A DNA stretch of 64,000 bases from Chitinophaga filiformis (GCF_900102545.1 NZ_FNBN01000001.1:854477-918476); one strand, 5' to 3'. Positions 15,747-25,478 are shown, numbered from the stretch's first letter. A program made the numbers and translations. The notes: generated by a model not told the origin, from the sequence alone.

Positions 15747-17414
15747 ATGAGCGAAGAAAGGACCCTCAATTTTCTGGAACAGATCGTAGAAGAGGACATT
15801 GCCAACGGAGTAAATGGCGGTAGGGTGCTTACACGCTTCCCACCGGAACCAAATGGCTACCTGCACATCGGGCATGCCAAATCCATCTGCCTCAACTTTG
15901 GCCTTGCACAGAAGTACAATGGTAAAACCAACCTCCGTTTTGACGATACAAATCCCGTTACGGAGGATACTGAATATGTGGATTCCATTAAGGCCGATAT
16001 ACAATGGCTGGGTTTCAACTGGGCCCAGGAACTGTATGCGTCCGATTATTTCGAACAGATATACAACTTCGCTGTACAACTGATAAAAAAAGGACTGGCG
16101 TATGTAGATGATTCTACAGCAGAGGAGATCGCCATCTCTAAAGGTACGCCTACCGAACCCGGTAAAGGTACTCCCTACCGCAACCGCAGTGTAGCCGAAA
16201 ACCTCGACCTGTTTGAGCGCATGCGTAAAGGGGAATTTAAGGACGGTGAGAAGGTGCTACGTGCCAAGGTAGACCTGGCGTCTTCCAACATGCACATGCG
16301 AGATCCTATCATGTATCGTATCAAACATGCACATCACCACCGTACCGGCGATAACTGGTGCATCTACCCGATGTATGACTTTGCCCACGGACAGAGCGAC
16401 AGCATCGAAAATATCACCCATTCCGTATGTACACTGGAGTTTATTCCGCACCGCCCGCTGTACAACTGGTTCATCGAGCAACTGGAGATATTCCCATCTC
16501 GTCAGTATGAGTTTGCACGTTTAAACCTTACCTATACGGTGATGAGCAAACGTAAACTTCTGCAGCTGGTTAACGAAAAACATGTTACCGGCTGGGATGA
16601 TCCTCGTATGCCAACTATCAGCGGTCTGCGCCGCCGTGGTTATACACCTGCCAGCATCCGTGCTTTCTGCGAACGCATCGGTGTACAGAAACGCGATAAC
16701 ATGATCGATGTGAGCCTGTTGGAATTCTGCATCCGAGAGGAACTGAATAAAACAGCTAACCGCGTAATGGCAGTATTGGATCCGGTGAAACTGGTGATCA
16801 CTAACTACCCTGCTGACCAGGTTGAAGAAATGACTGCTGAGAACAATCCGGAAGATCCAAACGGCGGTACACGTACCCTGCCTTTCAGCAATACACTGTA
16901 CATCGAGCGTGAAGACTTCATGGAAGAGCCACCGAAGAAATTCTTCCGTCTGGGTCCCGGGCTGGTAGTACGTCTGAAGAATGCTTACATCATCAAAGGC
17001 GAAAGCTTTGAGAAAGATGCAGACGGCAACATCACGACTATCTATGCTACTTATTTCCCTGAAAGCAAGAGCGGTGGAGACACCACCGGGCTGAATGTAA
17101 AAGGCACCATCCACTGGGTAAGCGCTGCACATGCTGCGACTGCGGAAGTAAGGTTGTATGATCGTCTGTTCAAAGTGGAAGATCCGGGTAATGAAGAAGG
17201 TGATTTCAAATCATATATCAACCCTGATTCTTTACAGGTTATTGCTAATGCGTATATCGAGCCGAGCTTGTTGAAAGCGAAGCCAGGAGAACGTTTCCAG
17301 TTCCTGCGTAAAGGTTATTTCTGTGTAGATGCGGATAGTACTGCTGAGAAAGTGGTGTTTAACCGTACTGTAACGCTGAAGGATACCTGGGCGAAGGAGG
17401 CGAAGAAAGGATAA
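15747..17414 (+). CDS. glnS: Glutamine--tRNA ligase
   Basis: 555 residues from the ATG at 15747, which lies just after a promoter -7 element; the open frame extends 30 codons further upstream but that part is not family-like. Class I synthetase motifs: [16 protein letters not shown] with HIGH at residues 40-43, and VMSKRKLL (KMSKS-like) near residue 266. [20 protein letters not shown] and the C-terminal anticodon-binding barrel are typical of GlnRS. It charges tRNA-Gln directly, so the cell need not rely on Glu-tRNA amidation for this tRNA. It converges on gltX. Confidence 0.96.
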   Translation: MSEERTLNFLEQIVEEDIANGVNGGRVLTRFPPEPNGYLHIGHAKSICLNFGLAQKYNGKTNLRFDDTNPVTEDTEYVDSIKADIQWLGFNWAQELYASDYFEQIYNFAVQLIKKGLAYVDDSTAEEIAISKGTPTEPGKGTPYRNRSVAENLDLFERMRKGEFKDGEKVLRAKVDLASSNMHMRDPIMYRIKHAHHHRTGDNWCIYPMYDFAHGQSDSIENITHSVCTLEFIPHRPLYNWFIEQLEIFPSRQYEFARLNLTYTVMSKRKLLQLVNEKHVTGWDDPRMPTISGLRRRGYTPASIRAFCERIGVQKRDNMIDVSLLEFCIREELNKTANRVMAVLDPVKLVITNYPADQVEEMTAENNPEDPNGGTRTLPFSNTLYIEREDFMEEPPKKFFRLGPGLVVRLKNAYIIKGESFEKDADGNITTIYATYFPESKSGGDTTGLNVKGTIHWVSAAHAATAEVRLYDRLFKVEDPGNEEGDFKSYINPDSLQVIANAYIEPSLLKAKPGERFQFLRKGYFCVDADSTAEKVVFNRTVTLKDTWAKEAKKG

Positions 17415-17438
17415 TCAACAGATTAAATACATAAATGA

Positions 17439-17473
17439 AGAAGGCGTATCAACAAACTGATACGCCTTCTTTT
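17439..17473. terminator. Bidirectional terminator between glnS and gltX
   Basis: AGAAGGCGTATCA (17439-17451) pairs with TGATACGCCTTCT (17458-17470) around a 6-nt loop, followed by T residues on the plus strand and a matching A-run for the other strand. Confidence 0.92.
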
Positions 17474-17490
17474 ATATTACTCATTACTGA

Positions 17491-19023
17491 TTACGCATTG
17501 ATCGCATCCAGCCCCTTCACTATCCTTGCAATCGTTTCATGTTTCCCTAACACTTCCGCAATATTAAACACCGGAGGACCGAACTTACCACCGCACAACA
17601 TAATACGGAAAGGCAGCTGTAATTCCCCTGGTTTGATATTCATGGAAGCCGCCAGTGTTTTGAAACTTTCTTCCAGAGATGCAGCAGTGAACACTGCGTG
17701 ATCTTCCACTACAGCCGCCCAGTTACGGAAGAACTGCGTTTTATCGTCATTCCACTTAGGCTTTACAGCTGCAATGTCATAACTCTCAGGTTGCTGGAAG
17801 AAGAAGAAAGCATGTTCCCAGATATCGTTCACAAAGTTGCAACGTTCTTTTACCAGACCGGCTATTTTCGCAACAAATTCAGGAGATGCATTGATGTTCT
17901 TTTCTTTCAGTACAGGCTCAAATAAGGTCGCTAAACGATCATTATCTGCATGCAGCAGGTACTGGTGATTGAACCATTTCGCCTTTTCAAAATCAAATTT
18001 GGCGCCTGCTTTATGTACACGGTCAAGGGAGAACCGCTGGATCAGTTCTTCGATAGTGAAGATCTCCTGACCAGAGCCGTCATTCCAACCTATCATTGCC
18101 AGCATATTCACGAATGCCTCGGGCAGGAATCCCAACTCACGGAAGCCTTTTGTCAATTCATTGCTCTTGGGATCTGCCCAGTTCATGGCATACACCGGGA
18201 AACCAAGCCTGTCGCCATCACGTTTGCTCAGCTTACCATTACCATCAGGCTTGAGGATCAATGGCAGGTGTGCCCAATTAGGCATCTGCGCTTCCCAACC
18301 CAGGTATTTCCACAACAGCAGGTGTACCGGTGCTGAAGGCAGCCATTCTTCGCCGCGGAAGGCGTGGGTGATCTTCATCAGGTAGTCATCTACTACCACT
18401 GCGAGGTGGTAAGTAGGCATACCGTCTGCTTTCAGCAGCACTTTATCATCAACAGTACTGGTATTGAACTGTACATGTCCGCGGATCATGTCTGTAAAGC
18501 CAACTTCTTCATTCTGTGGCATTTTGATACGGATCACATGGGGCGTACCTTTCTCCAGCAGGCTGGCTGTTTCTTCTGCAGACAGGCTGATGGAATTGCG
18601 CATCTGCTGACGGGCAGCAGCGTTGTACTGCGGAGATGGGTTCTCAGCAGTTTTCAGTTTATTACGCATTTCCTCCAGTTCTTCTGGCGTATCGAAAGCA
18701 TAATAAGCATAACCTTCTTTTACCAGCTGTTCTGCGTATTGGCGGTATTGTGCTTTACGCTCGCTCTGGCGGTAAGGGGCATAAGGGCCTCCTACGTGCG
18801 GACCTTCATCAGGATTCAATCCGCACCAACGGAGACATTCTATGATATATTCTTCCGCACCCGGTACGTAGCGGGTCTGATCCGTATCTTCTATCCTCAG
18901 CACAAATTCACCATTGTGCTGCTTTGCAAATAAATAATTGAATAAAACCGTGCGTACACCTCCGAGGTGCAGGCCACCTGTTGGACTGGGCGCAAAGCGT
19001 ACCCGTACTTTCTGTTGTTGCAT
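17491..19023 (-). CDS. gltX: Glutamate--tRNA ligase
   Basis: 510 residues. The class I signature RFAPSPTGGLHLGGVRT is at about 9-25 and the second motif GKLSKRDGDR near residue 260. The protein joins glutamate to tRNA-Glu. The start codon at 19023 is only 4 nt from a perfect -7 element (TACCTTTG on the minus strand, 19035-19028), so the mRNA is probably leaderless. The gene is divergent from the deacetylase with only 54 bp between the two start codons. Confidence 0.96.
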   Translation of the reverse strand: MQQQKVRVRFAPSPTGGLHLGGVRTVLFNYLFAKQHNGEFVLRIEDTDQTRYVPGAEEYIIECLRWCGLNPDEGPHVGGPYAPYRQSERKAQYRQYAEQLVKEGYAYYAFDTPEELEEMRNKLKTAENPSPQYNAAARQQMRNSISLSAEETASLLEKGTPHVIRIKMPQNEEVGFTDMIRGHVQFNTSTVDDKVLLKADGMPTYHLAVVVDDYLMKITHAFRGEEWLPSAPVHLLLWKYLGWEAQMPNWAHLPLILKPDGNGKLSKRDGDRLGFPVYAMNWADPKSNELTKGFRELGFLPEAFVNMLAMIGWNDGSGQEIFTIEELIQRFSLDRVHKAGAKFDFEKAKWFNHQYLLHADNDRLATLFEPVLKEKNINASPEFVAKIAGLVKERCNFVNDIWEHAFFFFQQPESYDIAAVKPKWNDDKTQFFRNWAAVVEDHAVFTAASLEESFKTLAASMNIKPGELQLPFRIMLCGGKFGPPVFNIAEVLGKHETIARIVKGLDAINA

Positions 19024-19077
19024 GCCGCAAAGGTAAAGAAAGATTTTAGCTACCTTTATTTTTCAATCGTAACATCC

Positions 19078-19704
19078 ATGTTTTATCTTACGAAAACACC
19101 TGCACTGCTGAAAGCACTGTATAAAAGCTGTACCTGGAACTTCTCCCCGGCCAGGCCATCTGTATACCTGACATTTGATGACGGCCCCCATCCTACAGCA
19201 ACGCCCTTTATACTGGACCTTCTCCGCAAGTATGAGGCAAAGGCCACTTTCTTTTGTATAGGTAAAAACGTTATCGATCACCCTGAGATCTACCAGCGGA
19301 TACTGGAAGAAGGACATCATACCGGCAACCACTCCCATAACCACCTGAATGGCTGGAAAACGGGTACGGATAAATACATAGAGAACATCCTGGAAGCCCG
19401 CAAATACATCGATTCGCCCCTGTTCAGGCCTCCTTACGGCAGGATCACTCCTTTCCAGATCAGGCACCTGAAAAAGGTGATCCCTAATGTACAGGTTATC
19501 ATGTGGGACGTATTAAGTGCTGACTTTGATACGGAGATAAGCGGAGAAGACTGTGTGCAGAATGTGGTATTTAAAGCAAAACCGGGGTCTATTATCGTGT
19601 TTCATGATAGCACCAAGGCCTGGGACCGGCTGGAATATGCCTTACCGCGGGTGATGGAGTATTTCAAAAAGCAACAACTGAACATGGAAGCAATTCCATA
19701 CTGA
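19078..19704 (+). CDS. Polysaccharide deacetylase (NodB-type) family protein
   Basis: 208 residues from the ATG at 19078; the longer frame upstream would run through the gltX promoter and is rejected. Carbohydrate esterase 4 motifs: TFDDGPHP (Asp34, Asp35), GNHSHNHLNGW with the metal-binding histidines near residues 84-88, RPPYGR near 122, and a late IIVFHDS with the catalytic histidine. Substrate may be peptidoglycan, chitin oligomers or another N-acetylated glycan. No clear signal peptide is seen, only a mildly hydrophobic N-terminus. A TACCTTTA near-consensus -7 element is at 19051-19058. Confidence 0.9.
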   Translation: MFYLTKTPALLKALYKSCTWNFSPARPSVYLTFDDGPHPTATPFILDLLRKYEAKATFFCIGKNVIDHPEIYQRILEEGHHTGNHSHNHLNGWKTGTDKYIENILEARKYIDSPLFRPPYGRITPFQIRHLKKVIPNVQVIMWDVLSADFDTEISGEDCVQNVVFKAKPGSIIVFHDSTKAWDRLEYALPRVMEYFKKQQLNMEAIPY

Positions 19705-19721
19705 ACGATATCCTGAAATGA

Positions 19722-19750
19722 AAAAGCCCGGGCACATTACCCGGGCTTTT
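19722..19750. terminator. Bidirectional terminator after the deacetylase gene
   Basis: AAAAGCCCGGG (19722-19732) pairs with CCCGGGCTTTT (19740-19750) around a 7-nt loop, between convergent genes. Confidence 0.93.
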
Positions 19751-19768
19751 CTTATGAATTATTATTGC

Positions 19769-20659
19769 TTATTTAGGCAATACAATGCTTTTCACTTTGT
19801 CGCCCAGGTCCACGGTTGCAGAATCATCACAGATACCATTACCATAATTCACAGTAGCAGTAACGCCATTCACAGTCACCAGTGCTTTACCTTTACCAAT
19901 CCACGGACACTCCAGTTTTCTTTCCAGCGCGTCTGCATCATTTACAGTGATAGAAGCAGATATACCCAGCGGATATACCAGTGAATCTGTACCTGTAATG
20001 CTGAAAATATCATCAGTTACATCGCCCAGTGTGGCAGTTCCGGAAGTCTGGGTGATGATAGTATTACTATTGAAGCTAACCATTACGGTATCCAGTTTCA
20101 CAGTACCACCGGTTACTACAGACTTATATTTGTATACGTTGGCGGTGCTCATATTGGTGATAGTTTTGGTACCGGTAACAACCACACCATTTACGGTATA
20201 GGTCAGCGGTTTAATAACGATCACGGAACCAGGGTAGTAGAAGTAACCACTATAAGTTACCTGGATATTACCTGCACGCACGCGGCCGGTATTGTCTGCA
20301 CAACCTGCACCAAACTTGATCAGCATGGTTTTAGGCCATTGGTCTACCGTTACGTCATCAACATCATAGGAGAAGCAGCTACCCAGTTTAGCAGCCAGCT
20401 CAGCGCGGTGGGCTTTACGGCCGGTTTCATTCAGGCTGGCATCAGCACCTACTTCCAGCGCAATGCCGAAGAGGTCGTCATATATTCCGCTTACGATTGC
20501 CTGATCAGCAGCAGCAGTGATTGTTTGATTGTCACTTTTATTCGTGTCCGGCTTAGCAGTATCGGTAGCCGATTTAGAACACGCAAAAAAGATGGTGGCC
20601 ATCAATAACAGGACGATAACTCCTGCGAAGATACGGTTAAAGCAAAAGTAGCCTTTCAT
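19769..20659 (-). CDS. Lipoprotein of unknown function
   Basis: 296 residues from the ATG at 20659; the open frame extends 33 codons further but there passes over the promoter. A type II signal peptide ends LMATIFFAC with the lipid-bearing cysteine at 27, followed by a flexible Ser/Thr/Asp/Lys linker. The remainder is rich in beta strands with repeated Thr/Val blocks (GNIQVTYSGYFYYPGS, KLDTVMVSFNSNTI) and a conserved-looking ending ECPWIGKGKALVTVNG. Similar lipoproteins occur in Chitinophaga-type genomes without assigned role. The gene stands alone. A -7 element TACATTTG lies at 20739-20732 on the minus strand. Confidence 0.8.
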   Translation of the reverse strand: MKGYFCFNRIFAGVIVLLLMATIFFACSKSATDTAKPDTNKSDNQTITAAADQAIVSGIYDDLFGIALEVGADASLNETGRKAHRAELAAKLGSCFSYDVDDVTVDQWPKTMLIKFGAGCADNTGRVRAGNIQVTYSGYFYYPGSVIVIKPLTYTVNGVVVTGTKTITNMSTANVYKYKSVVTGGTVKLDTVMVSFNSNTIITQTSGTATLGDVTDDIFSITGTDSLVYPLGISASITVNDADALERKLECPWIGKGKALVTVNGVTATVNYGNGICDDSATVDLGDKVKSIVLPK

Positions 20660-20731
20660 AGAATAGTATAGTTTTAAATGAGGTTTTCCGGCCGTACTTT
20701 TGTACGGGCTATCTAAAATATAAATATTATA

Positions 20732-20739
20732 CAAATGTA
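20732..20739 (-). promoter_or_regulatory. -7 element of the lipoprotein gene
   Basis: TACATTTG on the minus strand, about 72 nt before the start codon at 20659. It lies within the longer open frame and supports the internal start. No well-placed -33 element is seen. Confidence 0.5.
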
Positions 20740-20781
20740 ATATTTTTACAAATCCCATAAAAAAAATTTAATATCTGAGTA

Positions 20782-21552
20782 ATGAACTGGATTGATACAC
20801 ATGCCCATTTGTATGGGGAGGAGTTTTCGGCAGACAGGACAGTAATGGTAGAGCGTGCATTGGCAGCGGGCGTATCCCGGTTATACCTTCCGAATATCGA
20901 CAGCAGTTCTATCGAGGGTATGCTGGCATTGGAGGCTCAGTTTCCCGACAATTGTTTTGCTATGATGGGTGTACACCCTTGTTATATCAACGAGAATGTG
21001 GAACAGGAGCTTTCTGTGGTGAGGGAATGGCTGGCCAAAAGACCGTTTAAGGCTATTGGCGAGATAGGACTTGACTTCTATTGGGACACTACTTACCGGG
21101 AACAGCAGTACCACGCTTTCCGTAGTCAGCTGGAACTGGCCAGGGAGTACAATCTGCCAGTCGCCATTCATAGCCGCGAAAGTACCCGGGAATGTATTGA
21201 CGAAGTGAAAGCCTTACAGGACGGTCGCTTGTCAGGAGTATTCCATTGCTTCTCCGGTACACTGGAAGAAGCGAAAGAGATCATTGACCTGGGCTTTTAT
21301 CTGGGCATAGGCGGTGTGGTAACATTCAAGAAATCGGGACTGGATAAGATCCTGGAAGATATCGACCTGCAATACGTTGTATTGGAAACAGATGCCCCTT
21401 ATCTGGCGCCGGTTCCTTATCGGGGTAAAAGGAATGAAAGTGCCTACATTCCACTGATCGGAGAAAAGATAGCAGATGTAAAAAATCTAAAAATAGCGGA
21501 CGTCGCTGCAATGACTACAAACAACGCGCTTAAATTATTCAAAACCCACTAA
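20782..21552 (+). CDS. TatD family metal-dependent nuclease
   Basis: 256 residues. The metal-binding HxH is at residues 7 and 9 (WIDTHAHLYG). GVHPCYINEN, GEIGLDFYWDTTYREQQ, PVAIHSREST, FHCFSGTLEEA and ETDAPYLAPVPYRGKRNE are all TatD signatures in the proper order. The family are 3'-5' DNases/RNases and D-aminoacyl-tRNA-deacylase-like TIM barrels. The asparaginase gene follows after 45 bp and has its own -7 element. Confidence 0.94.
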   Translation: MNWIDTHAHLYGEEFSADRTVMVERALAAGVSRLYLPNIDSSSIEGMLALEAQFPDNCFAMMGVHPCYINENVEQELSVVREWLAKRPFKAIGEIGLDFYWDTTYREQQYHAFRSQLELAREYNLPVAIHSRESTRECIDEVKALQDGRLSGVFHCFSGTLEEAKEIIDLGFYLGIGGVVTFKKSGLDKILEDIDLQYVVLETDAPYLAPVPYRGKRNESAYIPLIGEKIADVKNLKIADVAAMTTNNALKLFKTH

Positions 21553-21564
21553 CCTTTTAGGCGG

Positions 21565-21572
21565 TACCTTTG
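21565..21572 (+). promoter_or_regulatory. -7 element before the asparaginase gene
   Basis: TACCTTTG fits TAnnTTTG and ends 25 nt before the asparaginase start. No -33 element is evident, so the gene may also be read through from the TatD gene. Confidence 0.45.
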
Positions 21573-21597
21573 CAGGCAATTTGGAACAGCAGCATCA

Positions 21598-22641
21598 ATG
21601 AGTAAAATCCTGATTATTTATACAGGGGGCACAGTTGGGATGATCTACGACGAGAAAACCAAAGCCTTGCGTCCTATCGGGTTTAATGAGATACGTAACA
21701 ATCTTCCGGAACTATACCGCATGGGGATTGACTTTTACGTATACGCCTTCAATCCTCCTATCGATTCTTCCGACATGCAACCGGAGATCTGGGTAGAAAT
21801 AGCTTCTATCATAGAAGACCGGTATGACCGGTATGATGGATTTGTCATCTTACATGGTTCCGATACCATGTCTTTCACTGCTTCAGCACTAAGTTTTATG
21901 CTGGAGAATCTTTCAAAACCGGTTATTCTGACCGGGTCACAGCTACCTATTGGCAAGATCCGTACAGATGCCAAAGAGAATATTATTACCGCCATGGAAA
22001 TCGCTGCTACCCGTCATAACGGGCAGGTAGTAGTACCGGAGGTATGTATCTATTTCGACTTTGCGCTCTTCCGTGGTAACCGTTCCAAGAAGTATAACGC
22101 AGAGAAATTTGAAGCGTTCTATTCCATGAACTACCCTCCGCTGGCAGAAGCGGGCATTGACATCAAGTACAAGACACAGTTTGTGTTACCTTGTCCGGAA
22201 AAGCCACTGAAGGTACATAAGCACCTGGACGATAATGTGACCGTCCTGAAATTGTTCCCGGGTATTACCCGTAAGACAGTGGAAGCGACACTCAACGTAA
22301 GTGGCCTTCGCGGCGTGATATTGGAGACTTTCGGGAGCGGGAATACCAATACCCAGCCCTGGTTCATCGAGAGTCTTAAAAAGGCTATTGATAAGGGTGT
22401 TGTGATCGTGGATATCACTCAGTGTGACGGTGGTTCCGTGGAGTTGGGTAAATATGAGACCAGCCAGCCCCTGCAGCAGATAGGGGTGATCAGCGGACAT
22501 GATATGACCTTTGAAGCCGCCATTACGAAACTGATGTTCGTGCTCGGACAAAACCTGGATCTCGAAGCTACCAAGGCTATGATCGAGGCGCCGTTGAGGG
22601 GAGAACTGACTACCAACACCCATGATTGGGAAGCGATATAA
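21598..22641 (+). CDS. ansA: Type I L-asparaginase
   Basis: 347 residues, the size of cytoplasmic bacterial asparaginases. The first nucleophile motif IIYTGGTVGM is at residues 6-15 and the second, HGSDTMSFTASALSFML, near residue 85; TGSQLPIGKIRTDAKENI and LETFGSGNTN complete the active site. It hydrolyses asparagine to aspartate and ammonia. There is no signal peptide. tRNA-Ser follows and has its own promoter. Confidence 0.94.
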   Translation: MSKILIIYTGGTVGMIYDEKTKALRPIGFNEIRNNLPELYRMGIDFYVYAFNPPIDSSDMQPEIWVEIASIIEDRYDRYDGFVILHGSDTMSFTASALSFMLENLSKPVILTGSQLPIGKIRTDAKENIITAMEIAATRHNGQVVVPEVCIYFDFALFRGNRSKKYNAEKFEAFYSMNYPPLAEAGIDIKYKTQFVLPCPEKPLKVHKHLDDNVTVLKLFPGITRKTVEATLNVSGLRGVILETFGSGNTNTQPWFIESLKKAIDKGVVIVDITQCDGGSVELGKYETSQPLQQIGVISGHDMTFEAAITKLMFVLGQNLDLEATKAMIEAPLRGELTTNTHDWEAI

Positions 22642-22647
22642 ATTATT

Positions 22648-22678
22648 TTTGGTAATCCGGGGGAAAGAGATATCTTTG
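22648..22678 (+). promoter_or_regulatory. Promoter of tRNA-Ser
   Basis: TTTG (22648-22651), a 19-bp spacer and TATCTTTG (22671-22678) match the Bacteroidota consensus; the mature tRNA begins 30 bp downstream. Confidence 0.75.
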
Positions 22679-22707
22679 CAACCCTGAATAAAAAATCCAA
22701 TTCAACC

Positions 22708-22794
22708 GGAGAAGTGCAGGAGTGGTTGAACTGGCACGCCTGGAAAGTGTGTAAACTCGAAAGGGTTTCAAGGGTTCGAATCCCTTCTTCTCCG
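22708..22794 (+). tRNA. tRNA-Ser (GGA)
   Basis: An 87-nt class II tRNA. The acceptor GGAGAAG pairs with CTTCTCC and the discriminator is G; CCA is not encoded. The D stem is CAG/CTG and the anticodon stem CACGC/GTGTG. The loop CTGGAAA gives anticodon GGA (codon UCC/UCU), with a long variable arm AAACTC-GAAA-GGGTTT and T arm AAGGG-TTCGAAT-CCCTT. The long variable arm fits serine. Confidence 0.95.
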
Positions 22795-22800
22795 CTAAAG

Positions 22801-22836
22801 GGGACAAGTCATCATCAGTATGATTTGTCCCTTTTT
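22801..22836 (+). terminator. Terminator after tRNA-Ser
   Basis: GGGACAAGTCAT (22801-22812) pairs with ATGATTTGTCCC (22820-22831), followed by five T. A close copy of this 40-bp hairpin including the trailing TTTTTCGTT is found at 27489-27528. Confidence 0.92.
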
Positions 22837-22897
22837 CGTTTTCGGGTGGATTGCCCGACAGGTGAGCAATCCGGAAAAAATAGATCAGGTTTAAATC

Positions 22898-23320
22898 TCA
22901 TCCGATTTTAGGCACTACAACTATACGCCGGTACATCTGGCATACAGATTTTGAAGTTTCACCGATCTTCGGGCTCTGCGTAATAACAGTCTCCAAAAAG
23001 CTGCGATTAGCATCGCCCCATTGGTTCATGGCATCAATAATTGGCATCAACGACCAGCCGATCTCCGTAAGCGAATACTCTACTTTAGGTGGCAGTTGTG
23101 GGTAAGTTTTCTTCTCTACTATGCCATGCCCCTCCAATTCTTTGAGTTGTACGTTCAATACCCTGCGCGTAGCACCAGGAAATAAGCGAAGCATCTCGCT
23201 TGGACGCTTTACATCCATTGAAATAGCATTTAGCAAAGCAGGCTTCCATTTACCGTTCAGTACTTCCTTCGTTAGGTGAAGGCCGCAATCTATAGTTAAG
23301 GGAGTCTTTCTTTCGTACAT
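22898..23320 (-). CDS. HxlR family transcriptional regulator
   Basis: 140 residues of a winged-helix regulator of the HxlR type: LHLTKEVLNGKWKPALLNAI at the start, GATRRVLNVQLKELEGHGIVEKKTY as recognition helix and wing, and KVEYSLTEIGWSLMPIIDAM. A cysteine (Cys12, IDCGLHL) precedes the domain as in redox- or aldehyde-sensing HxlR members such as YodB/HypR. It is divergent from the ene-reductase gene, which it probably controls. A minus-strand TATTTTTG -7 element is at 23345-23338. Confidence 0.9.
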   Translation of the reverse strand: MYERKTPLTIDCGLHLTKEVLNGKWKPALLNAISMDVKRPSEMLRLFPGATRRVLNVQLKELEGHGIVEKKTYPQLPPKVEYSLTEIGWSLMPIIDAMNQWGDANRSFLETVITQSPKIGETSKSVCQMYRRIVVVPKIG

Positions 23321-23450
23321 ATACTATTCACTTTACTCAAAAATAAGCATTGCATCTCAATTCATATAGGGGATAAATTTATCCCTACACCATTACTTTC
23401 TCCCATATTGCACTGCTGCGGCGTATGCCCGAGGTTTGCATAAAAAAGTA

Positions 23451-24581
23451 ATGAAAAATACAGCACAGCCACTATTAGAGGAATACCAGATAGGCAATTT
23501 GAAATTGAAAAACCGTGTGGTTATGGCATCGCTTACACGTGGACGTGCCACTAACGTAGGTCTGGTACCTACGCCATTGATGGCCAGATATTATGCACAA
23601 CGCGCCTCAGCAGGCTTAATTCTGAGTGAAGGCACCTGGGTGAGTTCGAAGGCTATTGGCTTTATTAATGTGCCAGGCATCTTCACTCAGGAACAGGTAG
23701 ATGGATGGAAACTTGTGACCAAAGCCGTTCACGACAAAGGCGGTTTGATCTTCTCCCAATTAGGGCATATTGGCTCCGCGTCCCACCCGGATTTCTTTGA
23801 TGGTGAACTGCCTGCCGGCCCTTCCGCCATCAATCCGCAAAGCCATTCCTTTACTCCTGATGGCTTTAAAGATACCCTAACGCCACGCGAGTTCACTGTC
23901 GCTGAGATTAAACAAACTATACAGGATTACAAGCAGGCTGCTCAAAATGCAAAGGAAGCAGGTTTCGATGGCGTTGAGGTACATGCAATAGCAGGTATGT
24001 TAATTCCTCAATTTCTAAGTCCGGCCACTAATCAGCGCAACGATGAGTATGGTGGCAGTATTGAAAAACGCGCCCGCATTGTGTTCGAGATACTGGATGC
24101 CATCATAGATGTTTGGGACAGCACACGTGTAGCCATCAAGTTTTCGCCGGTCACATTCAGTCATGTTGGTATCGTAATTCCGGATAAAGAAACTATTCCC
24201 ATGTTCCAGTACATTCTAAAAAAATTGAATGATTATAATCTCGCTTACCTGCACATTGTCGGGCCCGCAGAAGATTTAACTGGTACGGCGGTAGAGGTAT
24301 TACAGGACAATTATTTCAGCCATTTTCGACGCCACTATAACGGCAGGCTGATGGCCAACCTGGGCTTTACGCAGGAAAGCGGCAATGCAATCCTGCAAGA
24401 AGGGATTGCCGATCTGGTATCTTTTGGCGCACCATTCATTGCCAACCCTGATTTGCCGAAGCGCTTTAAGTATAATCTGCCATTGTCAGAAGGTAACCGG
24501 GATACATATTATAGCGGGGGCGAAAATGGGTACACGGATTATCCTGAAGCCATATATGATAGCGCTGTTAGAAAAGACTGA
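23451..24581 (+). CDS. Old yellow enzyme family alkene reductase
   Basis: 376 residues from the ATG at 23451 (a TTG five codons upstream is less likely). It is an FMN-binding TIM barrel: LLEEYQIGNLKLKNRVVMASLTRGRA at the start, QLGHIGSASHP, the barrel segment GFDGVEVHAIAGMLIPQFLSP, NQRNDEYGGSIEKRARI, and FGAPFIANPDLPKR near the FMN phosphate. In place of the usual HxAH/HxxN substrate dyad it has VHAIAG, with the second histidine/asparagine changed, so specificity could be unusual. Such enzymes reduce activated C=C bonds, for instance in electrophile defence, which fits control by an HxlR regulator next door. Confidence 0.9.
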   Translation: MKNTAQPLLEEYQIGNLKLKNRVVMASLTRGRATNVGLVPTPLMARYYAQRASAGLILSEGTWVSSKAIGFINVPGIFTQEQVDGWKLVTKAVHDKGGLIFSQLGHIGSASHPDFFDGELPAGPSAINPQSHSFTPDGFKDTLTPREFTVAEIKQTIQDYKQAAQNAKEAGFDGVEVHAIAGMLIPQFLSPATNQRNDEYGGSIEKRARIVFEILDAIIDVWDSTRVAIKFSPVTFSHVGIVIPDKETIPMFQYILKKLNDYNLAYLHIVGPAEDLTGTAVEVLQDNYFSHFRRHYNGRLMANLGFTQESGNAILQEGIADLVSFGAPFIANPDLPKRFKYNLPLSEGNRDTYYSGGENGYTDYPEAIYDSAVRKD

Positions 24582-24776
24582 ATTGCAGATAGACTTTCTG
24601 CAAACTGGTTCGAACTTCGTCGCCCGGTAGGCCGCAAACAGAAAGCCTTCAGATCGAAAGATCCGGAGGCTTTTGATTTTGAAGAAACCCTGTGTCTGGT
24701 CTTAAGATCCACGGTACTTTTTATGAATTAAGATTCCATTCGCTATCAACAACATAGCCTCTTATTCACGGGCGAG

Positions 24777-25478
24777 CTATAAATATTCAATCAAACTGTA
24801 CCCCTTTCCCCTGACGTTAATGATTTCAATGGAAGTATCTTCACGAAAATATTTCCGGATGCGGGTAATATAAACATCCATACTTCGGGCGGCGAATGGA
24901 TCATCATCTCCCCAAAGTTTGAGTAGTGTAGTTCTTCTGTCCAGCAATTCATTTTTCACTTCCACCAGTAATCTCAACAAATCGGCTTCACGCTGTGATA
25001 ACTGGATGACGTTACTCCCATTCGTTAATTCCTTTTTTTGAATATTAAATATAAAACTGCCAACTTTTATTATTCCGGATGAATTACTCCCCGAGGCTAA
25101 AAATTGGTTCTTCCGGCGTACCATAGCCCTTATGCGCAATACCAGCTCTTCCATTGAAAAAGGCTTTTTCATATAGTCATCAGCGCCTATTTCAAGGCCA
25201 TGTATAACATCTTCAGGTTGCTTTCTTGCGGTAAGAAAAATAATTGGGACTTTATCATCCGTTGCACGAATGTCTGAAACTAATGAAAAGCCATCCTTCC
25301 CCGGCAACATTACATCTATGATACAAATATCCGGGTTCAGCTTTTTGAACATGGACCATCCATTGTTGCCATTAACAGCAATATCGACAATGAAATCACG
25401 CGTTTCAAGCGATTCCTTTATAATAGCAGCCAGTGTCGGCTCATCTTCCACAAGCAATATGCTAATCTTTTTTATCAT
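24777..25478 (-). CDS. Response regulator, OmpR/PhoB type
   Basis: 233 residues from the ATG at 25478 (MIKKISILLVEDEP); the longer frame to 25517 lies within the kinase gene. The receiver domain (1-120) has the acidic pocket VEDE, phospho-acceptor in CIIDVMLPGKDG, and switch residues FLTARK and MKKPF. A winged-helix DNA-binding domain covers about 135-233 (SQREADLLRLLVE, MDVYITRIRKYFR, NVRGKGYSLI). It overlaps the kinase gene by 17 bp and is therefore translationally coupled. Direct TTAACA repeats upstream of the kinase gene are its likely target. Confidence 0.94.
   Translation of the reverse strand: MIKKISILLVEDEPTLAAIIKESLETRDFIVDIAVNGNNGWSMFKKLNPDICIIDVMLPGKDGFSLVSDIRATDDKVPIIFLTARKQPEDVIHGLEIGADDYMKKPFSMEELVLRIRAMVRRKNQFLASGSNSSGIIKVGSFIFNIQKKELTNGSNVIQLSQREADLLRLLVEVKNELLDRRTTLLKLWGDDDPFAARSMDVYITRIRKYFREDTSIEIINVRGKGYSLIEYL

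Noticed and set aside
22714..22911. A 65-codon frame over the tRNA-Ser gene
   Set aside because: It runs through the tRNA and its terminator, so translation is not credible.
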